Shown here: in pieces, positions 34,807 through 45,731 of the stretch
Position numbering within the stretch: position 1 is the first letter of the stretch
Layout: each line of letters begins with the position of its first letter
DNA from: Cryptomeria japonica
Taxonomy: Eukaryota; Streptophyta; Pinopsida; Cupressales; Cupressaceae
NCBI RefSeq assembly: GCF_030272615.1
Contig: NC_081414.1
Span: forward strand, 913,457,648 to 913,521,647
Direction: 5' to 3'
DNA: 64,000 nucleotides
Notes under the pieces: model-generated
Seen by the model: only the letters and a program-made list of their open reading frames with translations
Told to the model about the DNA's origin: nothing
The model's database searches: none
Program-made: the position numbers and the translations under genes

Positions 34807-35100
34807 GCAAACTTTGTGCAATTTTTCCAATCTGTGAAGCTGTTTTGTTGTGACCAAATCTAAATGTTTGACTATTTTTCGTGACAAGAGGACACAATGT
34901 TGATGAGGACTCAATGTTTGCAAGTGTTTAGACTCAAAAAGACTCCAAGAAAAGTGTGTTGTTTGATGTAAGAATGTTTTGCATACACTTGAAGACACAA
35001 AAGACACAATGTTTTGATGTTTGGTCTTGAATGTTTGATTGTTCAAAATAAGTCAAGCACAATTCTTATGGTTAGCCAAGACAATAATTGTTGATCCCAC

Positions 35101-35440
35101 ATGGATTTTCCCCCAAGGATACGCTATTCAGAGCGGATACTTAGATGCTTGACCCCACTGGCTCCACCCTTGGCACTCACTTCTCGGGGCAACCAAGCAT
35201 CAGTCCCCACGAAAACTCCTCGTGGCAAACTTTGTATCTCTACTAAGAACCCTATGTATGTGGGCCGCTACCAGAGGTCCGACCTTCTACCCCAACAACT
35301 AGAAGGATTTTGGCTTCTAAAACAAAAAGGTGCTAGTAAGGGCATCCGCTCATGTGGCCATACATGCGACACTTTCAGCTCTATAAATACAGAAGGCTCC
35401 CAGCCGATAGGGGTTATGCCCTACAACTGATCAAATAAAT
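35101..35440. other. G1 GC-richer leader block between arrays B and C
   Basis: Clearly more GC-rich than its surroundings. It has a perfect 6-bp hairpin (CCACGA/TCGTGG near 35197-35225 region) and a plus-strand CTATAAATAC at about 35390. A 109-codon frame lies here but has no domain. G2 has a similarly placed block at 56870-57310 with little obvious sequence identity. Confidence 0.45.
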
Positions 35441-36009
35441 TTGATCAAACGGGTTTATGGGGAGACATAGTGTCGGTATGAACTAATCAGCACATGTTAT
35501 CCATAGTTTTCACCATGGATACAGTTATTTAAAGTGGTTTCGAAGAAGATGGCTTTTCTTTTTCTACCACTTGGGTCGTTCTCTCCTCACTAGTAGTCCT
35601 AATGACCACATGGGGAGATAGGCCCTCTAAAGATTAAACAAAAAGAGCCTATTGCCCAAGACACAAAGGACACTGGTTCAATTTTAGTGCACCAATTGAA
35701 GTGTTTGCTAGTCTATGAAAATAAGGCAGACAATAAAGATCAAAAACCCTTGCCAAGGTCCTGCATCAAAGATCTATTAGTAGTTTGGATTGTTTCAAAT
35801 AATCACCCCTTCCTAAAAGCACACAAGTTAGGTAAATTTTAGATCCAAAAGACTTTGTGAGAATAGGGGCCTTCAACAAAACGATTTTGCTTTCAAGACA
35901 AGTTGCACCAATTTTGTTAGCTAGATCTGAAAATTTTAGCTCAAAATAAACTGGATCTGAAACTTAAACGACCAAAACTGAATCCAAGAAACCAAAAATG
36001 CAACAACCG

Positions 36010-36236
36010 AACACAAACGCAGTTGTCACAGACACGGACGCTGCAAGAACACACAGACGCGCCTAGATCTGACATAAACACGACTCTCGGATGTAGACGC
36101 GGCTCCCTAACATAGACGCGTTTCCCAAAATCTGCAAAAAAAATAAAATATTGTCGAAGACGCAGACGCGGTTCCATATGTCACAGACACGGAAGAAAAT
36201 CAAAAACGCGATCCAAAAGTGCGCAGACGCGAAAAT
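36010..36236 (-). repeat. G1 word array C next to the primer site
   Basis: About ten copies of ACACAGACGCG-like words (for example near 36011, 36031, 36051, 36072, 36091, 36110, 36159, 36181, 36200 and 36221) with steps of about 20 bp and one gap that contains an A-rich run. Same orientation as array B. Confidence 0.85.
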
Positions 36237-36297
36237 ATCAAAATGTTGTCAGAAATGTCAGATCTGCAACAAAAGATGCTAAATGCAAAAGGGACAA

Positions 36298-36317
36298 GGG
36301 TCCCACCGGGCGTGCCA
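36298..36317 (-). promoter_or_regulatory. G1 primer binding site
   Basis: On the - strand TGGCACGCCCGGTGGGAC starts three bases after the LTR end. TGG pairs with the CCA end of a tRNA; I could not name the tRNA. Confidence 0.7.
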
Positions 36318-36320
36318 AAA

Positions 36321-37109
36321 TGTATACAGTGAAAATGGATAAACAACAATGATGAAAGACTAAATGAATTCAACCACAAAACCCTAGCCTAACAACAACA
36401 AAGATCCACCATAACATATGAAGATTACCTAAGACAATGCAAATCAACTGAAATCACAGAGATTATACCATCACATGTTCAATAGGGTTTGGATCTCCAT
36501 TCTTCCTATCTCCATTGATCTTGCTTGATATAGTTGCTCTCAGATTTTATGTGCACAAGAGCTCAACAAAGAACGGAAATGTGGTTGCAAGTAGGATCGC
36601 ATGTAAAAGTGCAAAGGCGTAGTGTAGTCAAGTAATCAAGTAGTTAGTCAAGGTTTGATAATGAAGGAAGCATCTCCTTATATAGAAGACACTATATGAA
36701 ATGGAGGGATAAGATTGAGAGGTATAAAAGATAAATGGTCGGCTATGATTAGAGGGTAGGTAAAATAAATAATAAAATAATGAGAGGGGTAGGTAGTGTA
36801 GGAATTAAGAGATGAATGACATGTGTCATGGGTAGAAAAGGTTAATGAATTAATTAAATAAATAAAGATTTATTTAATTAATAGAAGAAGTGGGATCAAT
36901 TAAATAAATAAGAGATTTATTTAATTAAGGAAAAAAGGATAATTTAAATAAATAAATGTATTTATTTAAATGAGAAATAAGGCTAGAAGAGGATAAATGA
37001 ATTAATTAAATAAATAAAGATTTATTTAATTAATAGAATAATTAGGCTTAAAGTAATTAAATAAATAAAACATTTATTTAATTAGATAGGACAATTTTAG
37101 GTGTTTACA
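36321..37109 (-). repeat. G1 LTR (5' LTR with respect to gag-pol)
   Basis: Plus-strand TGTATACAGTG...GTGTTTACA, 789 bp. TATA box for gag-pol transcription on the - strand at about 36677-36686 (CTATATAAGG). Followed by TTATG (37110-37114), the right target duplication. Confidence 0.95.
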
Positions 37110-37114
37110 TTATG

Positions 37115-37625
37115 TAGTCAAGAGAATAGTATAAGTAAAGGATGATCAAAATGAATGATGCATGAAAGATATGAAAGATTGAAAATAAAATCCGACTGAT
37201 GATTGATGTGTGAAGTTGTACGAAGGTGTGTAGAGTGTTGTTAGGCACTGAAGGAGGTTCAGACATTGCAATTAGTGAAAGTTGAGTCTTAGTGGTGGAT
37301 TTTCTTTTCTTTCTTTCTCTTCTAATAGTGAGCCTTTATGGGCAGTGAACCCTCTTGCAATGAGCCACCTTTGTAAAAATTACCTTAACCAGTGTCACCC
37401 TAACAGGTGTTTTATATTAAGAACTAACATTCTTTGTGGTTTTTCCCTTCTTGGGTTTTCCACATCATATATGGCATTCATTGTGTATGTGTGTGTGTGT
37501 GCTTTCATGATTACATTTGTTTAGGTTAAATAATTAATAAGTTGGTTGTTTTAGATCTGTGAAAGAATTAAAAAGCTTAATTGACAACTGACTCACCCCC
37601 CTCTTAGTTGTTCAGACATTCAACA
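37115..37625 (+). repeat. copia C first LTR, right part
   Basis: Continues the LTR interrupted by G1. It has the same segments as the second LTR (TGAACCCTCTTGCAATGAGC, GTGGTTTTTCCCTTCTTGGG, then GACTCACCCCCCTC) and ends ...TTCAACA. No primer binding site follows. Confidence 0.82.
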
Positions 37626-37729
37626 CACCTTTGTCTTTGATCTCAAAGGGGGAGAGTTCTTGGAAAGATTGGTGGAGAAATTATTGTTTGTCATTGATGA
37701 ATATTGTCATCAATGACAAAGGGGGAGAT
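37626..37729 (+). other. 104-bp copia internal remnant between two LTRs
   Basis: Contains two CAAAGGGGGAG runs (near 37646 and 37717), the second directly before the next LTR. It is the last part of a copia internal region; everything from primer site to pol is missing. Confidence 0.75.
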
Positions 37730-38842
37730 TGTTGCAAATGTGAAGTTGCTTAATGTTTTAGTATGGTTGTCATTGATGTCAATGTACTCATTCTTTGTTT
37801 CAGTATTTGGTTTGTTCTCCACATTTTTGATATGTTGCGGATGTATTAATGATGTTGTTCACATGTTGTTGGATATTTCTTTGAGATATTACTTTCATGT
37901 TTTGATGGTCCAGAAGTTGTGCTCTGGAAGTCTATGCAGTGCTGATGATGATGATTTGATAGAGTTTGCACAACTCCACATTGCTCTACATTTCTAGTTA
38001 TCCTATTGTCTTTATGGATTTTTAATGGTCATGCATGTATCTTTGTTATTCTAATTCAACACATGTTGATGTGCTTCAAAAATGTGTTTTTGGCTACATT
38101 CTTTTCTGGTTTGGTTGACTTTGTATACTCTATGTTTTGGTTCAATGATTATAGAATTTGGATAATGTGTTGTTGCATTGTGGTGTGGTATACTTCTCAT
38201 TCCTTTCCACCGTGAGAATTCTTAGTGAAGACCTATTTTGAATTATATTTTATTATCTCCTTAGCTGACTTGGAAAATTCTATTTTGGAGATTAGTATAT
38301 ATAAAGAATGGTTGTAATGAAATAAACATAGAAGGATACATAGAAGGAAGTTGATTGTAAAAGGAAGATCTATCTTTTTTGATGCAAAGTTATTGATCAG
38401 TATGGTTGTATGTTGATGCTATTTGGTACTGGTGGTAGTGAGCCTAAGGTTTCTTCCTACATTGGAGCAATGTGGCAGTTGTGCCCTTGTGGTGGATTCT
38501 TTCTTTCTTCCTTTGGGCAGTGAGCCCTCCTTTTTTTGGCAGTTTTAGTCGAGCAGTGATCCCACTTGCAATGAGAATTTTGGCAATGAGCCATCTTTGT
38601 AAAAATCACCTTAACCCATGTCACCCTAATAGGTGTTTCATATTGAGAACTAACATTCTACGTGGTTTTTCCCTCCTTGCGTTTTCCGCATCATATTTGG
38701 TGTTTCATGTATATGATCTTTCATGTTTATATTTGCTTATGGTTAAATTAATCTATACCACATCTATTTGTGTGGTAAAAGTAATAGATTTTTAATATAC
38801 AACTGATTCATTGCCCCTCTTAGTTGTCTGGAATATTCAACA
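37730..38842 (+). repeat. copia C second LTR (about 1113 bp)
   Basis: Starts TGTTGCAAATGTGAAG after the polypurine tract and ends ...GAATATTCAACA. Related to the first C LTR but clearly diverged, so the two are unlikely to come from one recent insertion. Confidence 0.8.
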
Positions 38843-39091
38843 TGATCAATGCAACTGATAATGCATTCAAAGAAGAGATGCTTGTTTCATCAATGATGAC
38901 CCCTCATAGGGCAATAGGAGAACCATCAAAGCCTCTAGTGAATGTTTATTCTATATTGTAAATACACGTTTATATATAAGTAGATATATTTAAAGTTATG
39001 TTTCTTTGTCAACTATATATATTAACGTATCAATTATATTTTAACTGGCATAGCCCCCTTCACGATATGGGCATAACACCAATCCTCTACC
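38843..39091. other. unassigned flank of copia C
   Basis: Short sequence between copia C and relic copia D. A 38-codon plus-strand frame (38845-38958) with non-repetitive composition starts it (for example KEEMLVSSMMTPHRAIGEP). I do not recognise it; the rest is AT-rich. Confidence 0.35.
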
Positions 39092-39484
39092 TCACTGAAA
39101 TAAAGATTGATATCTGTAGTACCTAAAAGTTTGTTGCAACAAATATCTATCTAGGCTTTCATACCAAACTCTAGAAGATTGCTTGAGTCCATAAAGTGCC
39201 TTCTTGAGTCTACAAACCATATCAAGATCTTTTGACAACTTTAGCACATTCAATTGTTCAATGTATACTTCTTCTTCAAGTTCTCCATTCAAGAATGCAG
39301 ATTTGGCATTCATATGATGTACCTTAAATTTCTTATATGCAACAAATTCAAGAAATATCCTTATAGCCTCCATTCTTGCCATTGACGAAAATGTCTCCTC
39401 AAATTTTATACCTTCAACTTGTGAATAACCCTTACATAACAATCTTGCCTTGTTCCTTGTGAATTTTCCATTTTCATTTAACAT
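39092..39484 (-). pseudogene. pol: copia D reverse transcriptase fragment
   Basis: N-terminal half of RT: KARLLCKGYSQVEGIKFEET, then HHMNAKSAFLNGELEEEVYI, in which the motif A Asp is Asn, and [19 protein letters not shown]. It ends near 39110, before the YVDD box. No RNase H follows. Confidence 0.82.
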
Positions 39485-39534
39485 TCTTATCCATCAATCT
39501 AGGTACCAATTCCCATGTTTGATTCTTCTCTATC

Positions 39535-40705
39535 TAATTTAGCTCCTCTTCTATTGATTGTATCCAACTTTCATCCTTGCTTGCATCTGCATAGGTTTTT
39601 GGTTCCACTTGAGATAAGAAACAATAATGTGCTTGTTCACTAGTTTTTCCAAGTCTCCTTCTTGTTTGAACTCCTTTATTATTTGTCTCCAATGATCTAT
39701 TCCCCTGAATGATTCTTTTGCACATACTTTGTTGGCGTCTTAGGTGTCTATTTAGGTTATTTTTCTTCCAGAGTAACCTTCTCTTCTATAAGCATTGAAA
39801 CAACTTCTATCTCTATCTCAAATTCAAGTGCAGTCTCATTTTGTTTCCATTCTTCACTGATGCTTTCATTTACACTCTCCATAATTTTATCAGCCTCTTA
39901 TTTTAACATTGGTACATGTTACTCCTTATAGAGTATCCAAAAAATATTACTTCATCTAACCTTACATCAAACTTCCCTAGATCTTCGTCATCTCTCCTTA
40001 TGTAGCACTTGCTTCCAAAGATTCTAAAATGCTTGACTTTAAGAGGTCTTCCATTCCATAGTTCATAAGGTGTCTTTATGTGATTCACTCTTATTTGTAC
40101 CCTATTAATAATGTAAATAACAACTTATGCATATCTTCTTTCCAATACACATTAGGTAGGTTGACATGCTTCATTATAGATTTAGCCATTTCAACAACAA
40201 TCTTATTCTTTATTTGTACAACTCCATTCTTGTGAGGGATCCTAGAGTATAAAGTTGTCTTTTAATACCATGTTCCTCACATAATCTATCAAATTCAATT
40301 GATGTAAACTATCCTCCCCCATTAGATCTTAAACATTGTATGCTAGCATCAACTTGATTCTCAATCATAGACTCAAATACTTTAAACTATTCAAATGCTT
40401 CATATTTTTATTTCAAGAAACTAGCTCATGTCATTCTATAATAATCAGCAATAAGAAACTTAAAATACCTTTCACCATTCAACCCTCTTGTCCTTTTAGT
40501 TTTACATAGATTTGTCTAAATCAGCTCTAGAGGTTTTGAAGTTTAATACTCCTTATTTTTTAATCTCATCTTTGTTTGTTTTCCCAACTAAAATTTCCTA
40601 AACATAGTATCAGCATGTTTGATAATCTTTGGCAAAGCTCTCACAACATGATTCGAATTGATCTTTTCCATATTGTGAAAATTGATATGTCCCAATTTTT
40701 TTGTG
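39535..40705 (-). pseudogene. pol: copia D integrase, fragmented
   Basis: The C-terminal motif FRIFGSKCYIRRDDED lies at about 39990-40040 and the RT linker (VEPKTYADASKDESW) at about 39560-39610. Upstream, to 40705, the integrase core is recognisable only by pieces spread over several frames. The zinc-binding start (WHK) at 40700-40710 is where the DNA element entered. Confidence 0.75.
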
Positions 40706-40710
40706 CCACA

Positions 40711-41671
40711 GGGTAAAAGTACAAAGCTGTGTCACACTTTTATAAAGGAAATGGCCAATGCTGATTCAACTTTTTAAATTAAATCAATAGAAAGTGAAAT
40801 ATATGTTTTTAATTTTGAAATGATGTAAACTAATCAAATTTATATTCTTATGTCTATTTTAAGTTTGTAATTTTAACAAAAATTTAAAAAATTATTTGAA
40901 TATAGTTTTTAATAAAGTAAACACTATAATTTAGTTGCTGAAAAAATGCTGAAATTGAAGTTATACAAGCCACCATACTTTATTTAGTAAAATTTACTTT
41001 TTTCTTCTTGAATTTTTTTTTGTATATTAATAACTTGAAACTTTAGTGCATGGATATATTTTTTACTATTTTATATAAATATATATTTTTCATTAAATTT
41101 GAAAAGTTGCATGTGCTGAAATATAATTGTTTCCAATGCCCACCACCTTTTTTCTTAATTATTTATCCAAATCATAAAAGAATAATATCGTCTTGACATA
41201 GATTCTTTTCTCTACTACATCATATTTTTTTCAATTTTTTTTAATAAATTTTAGTATTTTTCCTTGACAAGATAATCAACCTTATATTTTAGTGTTGATG
41301 ACCTACTTTCAATAAAAATAAAATATAAAACATGAAAACTAATTAAAATATTAAAAGATATATATTTTGGAAAATTCACTTATAGATCTATAAAAGGGTA
41401 TTTTTACATTTCAAAAAAAATATTATTTATAAGAGTAGGAGTTGTTGAAACATCGAGTTTTATTTTTTTTTGTAATTAGACCAAAAGTAGTATAAAATAT
41501 ACATTTAGTAGACACTTCCAATTTGGAAAAGTTGTGGCCCATATATAACTTAGCTATAATGAATCTATATAGACCATATGTTTGACTAAAATTAATTTTT
41601 AGTTAGAATTGCTTACATTCACTTGTGCTGATAAGTTAGCCTGAAACGTGACACAGCTTTGTGCTTTTACC
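40711..41671. mobile_element. non-autonomous DNA element with 25-bp terminal inverted repeats
   Basis: Left end GGGTAAAAGTACAAAGCTGT; the right end, reversed, is the same apart from one base and extends to 25 bp. It is flanked by CCACA (40706-40710 and 41672-41676), a possible 5-bp target duplication; a 4-bp duplication with a one base longer repeat is equally possible. It splits the copia D pre-integrase motif W-L-W-H. The interior is about 75% AT with no open frame. The superfamily is not assigned. Confidence 0.8.
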
Positions 41672-42091
41672 CCACAACCAAAATTCACTTCTTTGTACCA
41701 ATTTACAATGGCTTCCTCTATTATCCTTCACATAGTAGATATTTACGCTAGTACTTATACCCTCTACAACTAATCTCCTAGAACTTCCTTTTTTTATTTC
41801 ATATCCAAACCCATGAAATACAAGATTGTAGCCCTTACTACACATTTGACTCACACTCAAAAGATTATGTCTCAAACCCATAACATAACAATCATGTCAT
41901 CATATTTATGCTTACCTTCAATGGAAATAGTACTTTTACCACCAATAGGTGTAACTTCCTCACCCGGAAACTATACAGATCCACCATCATACTTCTCAAA
42001 GTCAATTAACTTTCCTTTATCACTTGTCATATGCTTTGAACATCCAAAATCAATTATCCATAGTTTAGGCTCTACTTTTACATGCAGTGCA
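41672..42091 (-). pseudogene. pol: copia D protease and pre-integrase region
   Basis: Protease active site reads D-F-G in LWIIDFGCSKHMTSD (near 42035-42070), where D-S-G is expected. The following part (GLRHNLLSVSQMCSKGYN) runs to the integrase start FWLW. The upstream end is cut by the copia E LTR at 42092. Confidence 0.82.
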
Positions 42092-43150
42092 TGTTGGTAT
42101 TTTGGTATGGTTTTGTCATTGATGTCAACACCTATTAACACTTATCAACTCTGGCACTTTGGAGGATCAGCAATGTTCACCGGCAAGCAAGTGACTTATG
42201 CACAGTCACCGGTATCTGGTACACTAGCAGGATATAATATTCACCAGCACTTGGAATGATATGAAAAACACACCTGGTTATGTCAAAAACATTGTTTGGA
42301 CACTTTGTCTTAGAGATTTGTTCATTGGTATATTCGTAATTGCATATTTGTTGTTACCGGCAAATAGGTCCAGGATAAGCACCGACAGGCTTATCTATTC
42401 TAGAATAGCACGACACACTTTGGAGATGATTTTGTTGTTATTGTAAATACATTAAGCCGACATGTTGAATCGGATATTGCATCGGTTATTGATTTACTTG
42501 TAATTTTTTTATTGTAATATCTTTTAGAGCCGACCTACTAAAATTGGTCTTAGGTTATGGTATATATGTAAGATCTTATTTGTAAGATTGACATGTGATA
42601 AGGATAAGGAATTGTAAGAAGGTATATATGAAAATAAGCAGAGCTATACACGCAGACATCATTTGAAAGTGAAGCAAGGTATTTGTAAAGACAATCAGAA
42701 CTACACCGGTACTGAATCCAGCATATGAAGATTCTATTTTGAGCAATGCATTCTTATTGGATTTAACCATCCAATTGTAGTCAATGTGACTCCTATTTGT
42801 GTTTGAGCAGTGAGCTCTAGGTGCTTGGTCTTTCTGCATGTGCACACCCCATTTGTATACACATACTATCTGCAGTAGTATCATCTAATTGTGGGTAAGG
42901 TTTCCCACCGTGTTTTTTCCCCTTACAGGGTTTCCACATACAAATATTGGTGTTATGTATTGTGGATGTTATTGTCTTTTTGTTTCATGCATTAATCTTT
43001 ACCGGTATTGTAAATTAACTGATAAACTATCTATCGGTATAAAGTTTGGTTTACCGGTATTAAGCACAAAGGCTGGTTAGATTGTTTTTGGTTTGAATTT
43101 ATTAGACAACTGATTCACCCCCCCTTCTCAGTTGTCTCCGGGACTTAACA
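42092..43150 (+). repeat. copia E 5' LTR (1059 bp)
   Basis: Starts TGTTGGTATTTTGG and ends ...GGGACTTAACA two bases before the primer site. Carries the family segments CCTTACAGGGTTTCCACAT and GATTCACCCCCCCTTCTC. ACCGGT/ACCGGC occurs at least six times. Confidence 0.93.
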
Positions 43151-43152
43151 AT

Positions 43153-43164
43153 TGGTATCAAAGC
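43153..43164 (+). promoter_or_regulatory. copia E primer binding site (initiator Met tRNA)
   Basis: TGGTATCAAAGC, one mismatch from the usual TGGTATCAGAGC complementary to initiator Met tRNA. Confidence 0.88.
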
Positions 43165-43206
43165 TTAGTCCTCTTTTGTAGAAGTTTAATAGCTTGAGGA
43201 GATCCA

Positions 43207-43830
43207 ATGTCTACTAACTATTTCAGGAAGGACAGTCCTAAACTTGATGGAACCAACTATCGAATATGGAAGATCAAAATGGAGACACATCTAAATTGTA
43301 TCAGAAAGGACATCTGGGATGTTACAAAGAATGGCTATACAACTCCTACAACCAGTCAGCCTAATCCACCAAACTTGGCTAAAGATGAAGAAAATGATTG
43401 CAAATTAAGCAAGAGAAGCACTTTTGAGCGCATTAACAGATGAGCAAATCATAGGATTATCAAATAGGTCTATTGCTAAAGCTATTTGGGATCACTTGGA
43501 AACATTGAATGAAGGAGATTCCACAGTCAAAATTGCAAAACTTGAAAGCTTCTGGGTCAGGTATGAAAATCTGAAAACGGAAGAAGATGAAAGGATTTCT
43601 GCTTTTATGGAAAGAGTAAATGAAATTGTTTTGGGTATTAAATGTTGTGGAGGAACCTTAAGTGAAGATGAAATTATTTCAAAAGTTTTAAGAGGATTGC
43701 CACTGGCATAAAAAATGAAAGTTACTGCTATAAATGAGTTGAGAACAATGCCTAATACATCAGTAACTAGGGATACATTGATTGGAAAACTTTCAGCTTT
43801 TGAAATTGAGGAATTTGATCATGTTGCTAC
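43207..43830 (+). pseudogene. gag: copia E gag, 5' part
   Basis: Starts at the ATG 43 bases after the primer site (FRKDSPKLDGTNYRIWKIKM). A one-base frameshift near 43415-43430 moves to the frame continuing IIGLSNRSIAKAIWDHLE and VNEIVLGIKCCGGTLSEDE. A TAA lies at 43709. The reading FEIEEFDHVA reaches the G2 insertion at 43830 and continues at 60069 in the same sense. Confidence 0.88.
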
Positions 43831-45261
43831 TGTATGCAGGAAAAGCGGGACGATAGAACTCAATATGTGAAAATATTCTAAAAGACTTGTCCACACACAC
43901 ACACAAGACTTCTTGGTGCAAGCTATGGAGTAATGAAGTATTACTCAGCTTCCCAAGGTGGGTCCCATGGTTCTCTATCTTACAATGTCCCTCAAACCAA
44001 TGTTTTTGCTCTCAGATCACTGAGCAAAATGGTTTACGGATGGAAAATGCAAGAACGAGGGATGCTTTGATAGATTTTAGTATGAGATGCATCCTAGCTA
44101 TGCATGATTCTAGAAATGCAATAAACTAGATTATAAGATGACAAGGTTAGTATAAATACTATCCTAACATGATATATTAGTCTATGATTGAGCTAAAATG
44201 ATAAATAAATTATTCTAAACATGCATATTTAGACTAGTTCCTAATTTAAAAGAGGCTAAAATGATGAGCATAAAATGAGATATGAAAGCTTGAATGTATT
44301 TGAACATAAGTATGATACTACAAATTTGAAGGATCTCCTTTAAAATGGAGGAATGAGAGCTCTATTTATAGCAAAAATAGGGCAATGGATGGTCAGGATT
44401 GAAAGAGTTGATCAAGGGTTGAGTTTGAAAGTTGGGGATCCATGTTTGCAATTTGCACCAATGAAATGGTGACAAGTGTCAACATAGGGTTGGGTTGAGA
44501 GAAGGGGTTGGAGGCATTAAATGCCTGAGAAGACCTTAGGGTTATCTAGAAGGTAAGGGTCAAGCTTAAGTTAGGCTTACCCATTGGATTAAGAGTTAAT
44601 CCATGGATAAACCCATGTGCAAATGATTAAGAGATAATCATGGTCAAAGCATTAAAGGCTTGATGAGACCCTTGGGTTGGATGAAGGTTAAGTTAGGCAA
44701 AAAGTCTCTAACCATGTAAGATGGTTGAATTAACCATTAATGGTTTGGGAGACTTTGGAAAATTAAGTGGTTGAAGACTTGAAGCCTTTAATGGTTATCA
44801 AAGACTTTAAGGGTTTGAGAAGTGACCTCCCCTTGCTTAGGGATGTGACAAAGTTTAGAAGATGGGTTAGGCTAATTAGAAGCGATTAGAAGAGTCTAGA
44901 AGGGATTAGAAAGGGGTTTAGGAAGGCAAGTGGGAGATGTAGGATTTTGCAAGTGGATGGAGGGATAATAGGATTTAATTGAATTTAATGAATTTCATTC
45001 AATTTGGTTGTAATTAAATAAATTAGATTTATTTAATTTAGGATAACTATTTAATTAAATTTGAATTTAATTAAAAGTGGATAGGGGGGATTTAATTGAA
45101 TAAAATGATTTATTCATTAAATGGGTATGGTGAATTTTAATTGAGTAATTCTCTTAATTAAATAGAGGAATGCGGGTAATTTAATTAAATTGGATTTAAT
45201 TAAATAGAGAAATGAACATAAAATATTCATTGAGGAATATGGTCATTTTTATACGTCTACA
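43831..45261 (-). repeat. G2 LTR (3' LTR with respect to gag-pol)
   Basis: Plus-strand TGTATGCAGG...TACGTCTACA. TATA box for the - strand (TATAAATAGA) at about 44361-44370. The U3 start is AT-rich with ATTTAATTAAAT-type inverted repeats (about 44960-45235). Confidence 0.95.
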
Positions 45262-45277
45262 TTTTGCCCCTCTTTGA
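45262..45277 (-). promoter_or_regulatory. G2 polypurine tract
   Basis: TCAAAGAGGGGCAAAA on the - strand, identical to that of G1, directly before the LTR start TGTAGACG. Confidence 0.87.
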
Positions 45278-45650
45278 AGTGACGTGTGTGCACATGTTAT
45301 TTCAAAGAAAATGATGCGTTATCATGATTTATGATCAAATGCCATTTTGTGTCGCTCTTTTGATTTGCAAGTCGTGCCCCAGATTTGATTTGATGTGTAA
45401 TGCCCCAGATTTGATTTGATGCGTAATGCCCCAGATTTGATATTTGATGGTGATGCCCCCTCGGGAGATGAATCAATATTTTGAAAATTTTTGATTTGAT
45501 TTGATGAGTTGTGAGTGATGTGTAGGATTTCATCTATGTGAAATGTGGGTAAATTGATTCATCTCCCGATAAGTTACAAGTTTTAGGGTATAAGGGAGAC
45601 CGCGACCATATTACAGGTCCGTTTGGCTAACCCTAATTTCATTTTCCTCC

Positions 45651-45660
45651 TATAAAAGGG
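45651..45660 (+). promoter_or_regulatory. TATA box of the G2 plus-strand gene
   Basis: TATAAAAGGG, a canonical plant TATA box 81 bases before the exon 1 ATG (45732), inside the element and outside the LTR. Confidence 0.75.
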
Positions 45661-45731
45661 GAAAATAGCTTTGATTTGATTCATTTGTGCTTTGTTGACT
45701 TTGGAGAAAGAGAATTTGGTCTGAAGAGAAA

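Larger units (their letters stand above)
34116..36297 (-). other. G1 gag-pol leader (2.2 kb, untranslated)
   Basis: Between primer site and gag. In order from the LTR (- strand): word array C, an AT-rich stretch, a GC-richer block (about 35440-35100), another AT-rich stretch, word array B, then gag. No open frame is convincing. G2 has the same order. Such a leader could contain an intron, but I could not pick splice sites with confidence. Confidence 0.65.
20947..37109 (-). mobile_element. G1, 16.2-kb Tat-type gypsy element with antisense plant-mobile-domain gene
   Basis: Both LTRs (787 and 789 bp), primer site, polypurine tract and a perfect 5-bp target duplication (TTATG at 20942-20946 and 37110-37114) are visible. 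Gag-pol is on the - strand in one frame from 34115 to 26544, broken only by stops. A second RNase H after the first marks the Tat group. A separate intron-containing gene on the + strand occupies 22078-24871. It sits inside a copia C LTR. It is inactive. Confidence 0.95.
39092..42091 (-). mobile_element. copia D, heavily decayed Ty1/copia relic
   Basis: Protease, integrase and part of RT can be followed on the - strand in different frames, with many stops and frameshifts. No LTR was identified. Copia E is inserted at its upstream (right) edge, cutting the protease at 42091, and a DNA element is inserted at 40711-41671. Confidence 0.83.

Noticed and set aside
35101-35430. 109-codon plus-strand frame in the G1 leader
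   Set aside because: No domain, no matching frame in G2, and the region is better explained as structured leader.
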